Made by a program: the position numbers and the translations under genes
The notes under the pieces: model-generated
Told to the model about the DNA's origin: nothing
Seen by the model: only the letters and a program-made list of their open reading frames with translations
Databases searched by the model: none
Virus record (IMG/VR): IMGVR_UViG_3300008217_003979
Location: 1-22,850 of that record
DNA length: 22,850 nucleotides
Origin: a virus
Direction: 5' to 3' (one strand)
Shown here: positions 22,316-22,850 of the stretch, one piece after another
Numbering within the stretch: position 1 is the stretch's first letter
Layout of the letters: every line of letters starts with the position of its first letter

Positions 22316-22758
22316 GCCACCGGCGCGGCCTCGGTCGCCACTTTCGCGAGCAGTTCGGTGTAAAACGTCGCCAGGGGGGACTCCCGTCCGGCCATCCCGG
22401 CGAGTTTCGCTTCAATCGCGGTGCGGGCGGTATCGGCCCGGACCTTCTCCGCGCCCGCGAGTTCCGCATAATTCGTCGTCCAGAGCACATACGCCAGTTC
22501 GTTGTAATGCTTCGTCAGCGCCACGCCCATCCGCTGCGGATCGGTTAGGCGATGCCACGGCGCGCCCCCGGCCACCGCATCAATCGCGGCAATCACCGCC
22601 TCCTGGCGTGGCCACGCGGCCTCATACTGCACCAGTTCCGTCTCGGTCAACGGGTCCGTCCAGAAATACTGCACCGCCTCCGGGACCGGGACCCCCGACA
22701 AGACAATCTGGGCAAACGCCACCGCCTCGTCCGCCGTCAGCACCCGGAGACCCGTCAT
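22312..22758 (-). CDS. terS: Probable terminase small subunit (148 aa)
   Basis: Probably the DNA-recognition subunit of the packaging motor, which binds the packaging site and hands genomic DNA to the large subunit. The assignment rests mainly on position: it lies directly upstream of the large terminase and overlaps it by four bases (ATGA). The 148-residue length fits small terminases. The protein is almost all helical. Residues 9-30 resemble a helix-turn-helix (helix, a Ser-Gly-Val-Pro turn at 21-24, second helix), residues 72-120 form a long amphipathic helical region suited to ring formation, and the last 30 residues are another helix. I see no diagnostic motif, so another small packaging-associated protein is possible. 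Confidence 0.6.
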   Translation of the reverse strand: MTGLRVLTADEAVAFAQIVLSGVPVPEAVQYFWTDPLTETELVQYEAAWPRQEAVIAAIDAVAGGAPWHRLTDPQRMGVALTKHYNELAYVLWTTNYAELAGAEKVRADTARTAIEAKLAGMAGRESPLATFYTELLAKVATEAAPVA

Positions 22759-22850
22759 ACGCGCCCCCGGAGCCCCACCGCCGGCCGCCCCGCCCGACGC
22801 GCCGGAAAGGTAATCGTCACCTCACACGCACACACCGCCGCTAACCGGAG
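22755..22850 (-). CDS. C-terminal end of an unidentified gene, cut by the right edge
   Basis: A reading frame enters from the right edge and is open for 31 codons before a TGA that overlaps the ATG of the next gene in an ATGA junction. Such four-base overlaps are typical of translationally coupled phage genes, and this is the main reason to believe the frame. The visible end contains two cysteines one residue apart (CAC) and a basic tail rich in Arg, Gly and Pro. Nothing in it identifies a family. In many phages this position holds a replication, homing-nuclease or small hypothetical gene, but the sequence does not decide. Confidence 0.5.
   Translation of the reverse strand, partial: LRLAAVCACEVTITFPARRAGRPAVGLRGRV

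Overview
The window is a segment of a tailed-phage (Caudoviricetes) genome, most likely short-tailed (podovirus-like). It could equally be an intact prophage. Every supported gene lies on the minus strand, so the cassette reads from right to left. Genes are packed end to start, with many TAATG, TGATG and ATGA junctions. The DNA is clearly GC-rich, which produces long mirror ORFs on the plus strand that I do not consider genes. No tRNA, integrase, insertion sequence, CRISPR array or bacterial housekeeping gene was seen. The host cannot be named from this sequence; GC content and Shine-Dalgarno sites only say a GC-rich bacterium.

Layout in transcription order. (1) Packaging, 22850 to 20750: the end of an unidentified gene, a probable small terminase, and the large terminase with visible ATPase and nuclease motifs. 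(2) Two small overlapping genes and a Gly/Pro-rich protein with a short collagen-like run, 20750 to 19957. (3) Head, 19957 to 14985: portal, a 150-bp non-coding leader with a strong promoter candidate and several hairpins, a Gln-rich scaffold, the HK97-fold-type major capsid protein, a very stable GNRA-loop hairpin, and a small beta-rich probable decoration protein. (4) Neck and tail, 14976 to 8130: two conserved-looking unknowns, a head-tail adaptor candidate, a second small beta-rich virion protein, an unknown, a 672-residue fiber with 104-residue repeats and a C-terminal self-cleaving S74 chaperone, a small unknown, and a large tail-nozzle-like protein with an FN3-like insertion. (5) Small accessory proteins, 8130 to 5923: a basic 67-residue protein, a 254-residue protein with an AT-rich 3' end, a probably frameshifted mini-gene, a 40-residue Cys/His microprotein, a beta-rich tail protein and a GNAT acetyltransferase. 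(6) Probable internal or ejected virion proteins, 5926 to 1: low-complexity and helical proteins ending in a lytic transglycosylase whose reading frame runs off the left edge.

Together these genes would package DNA, build the procapsid, attach a short tail with fibers and deliver ejection proteins with a peptidoglycan-cutting enzyme. I found no convincing new defence or mobile system. The less ordinary items are the synonymous scrambling of the fiber repeats, the structured leader before the scaffold and capsid genes, the GNRA hairpin after the capsid gene, the compositional break in the 254-residue gene, and several very small or overlapping genes.
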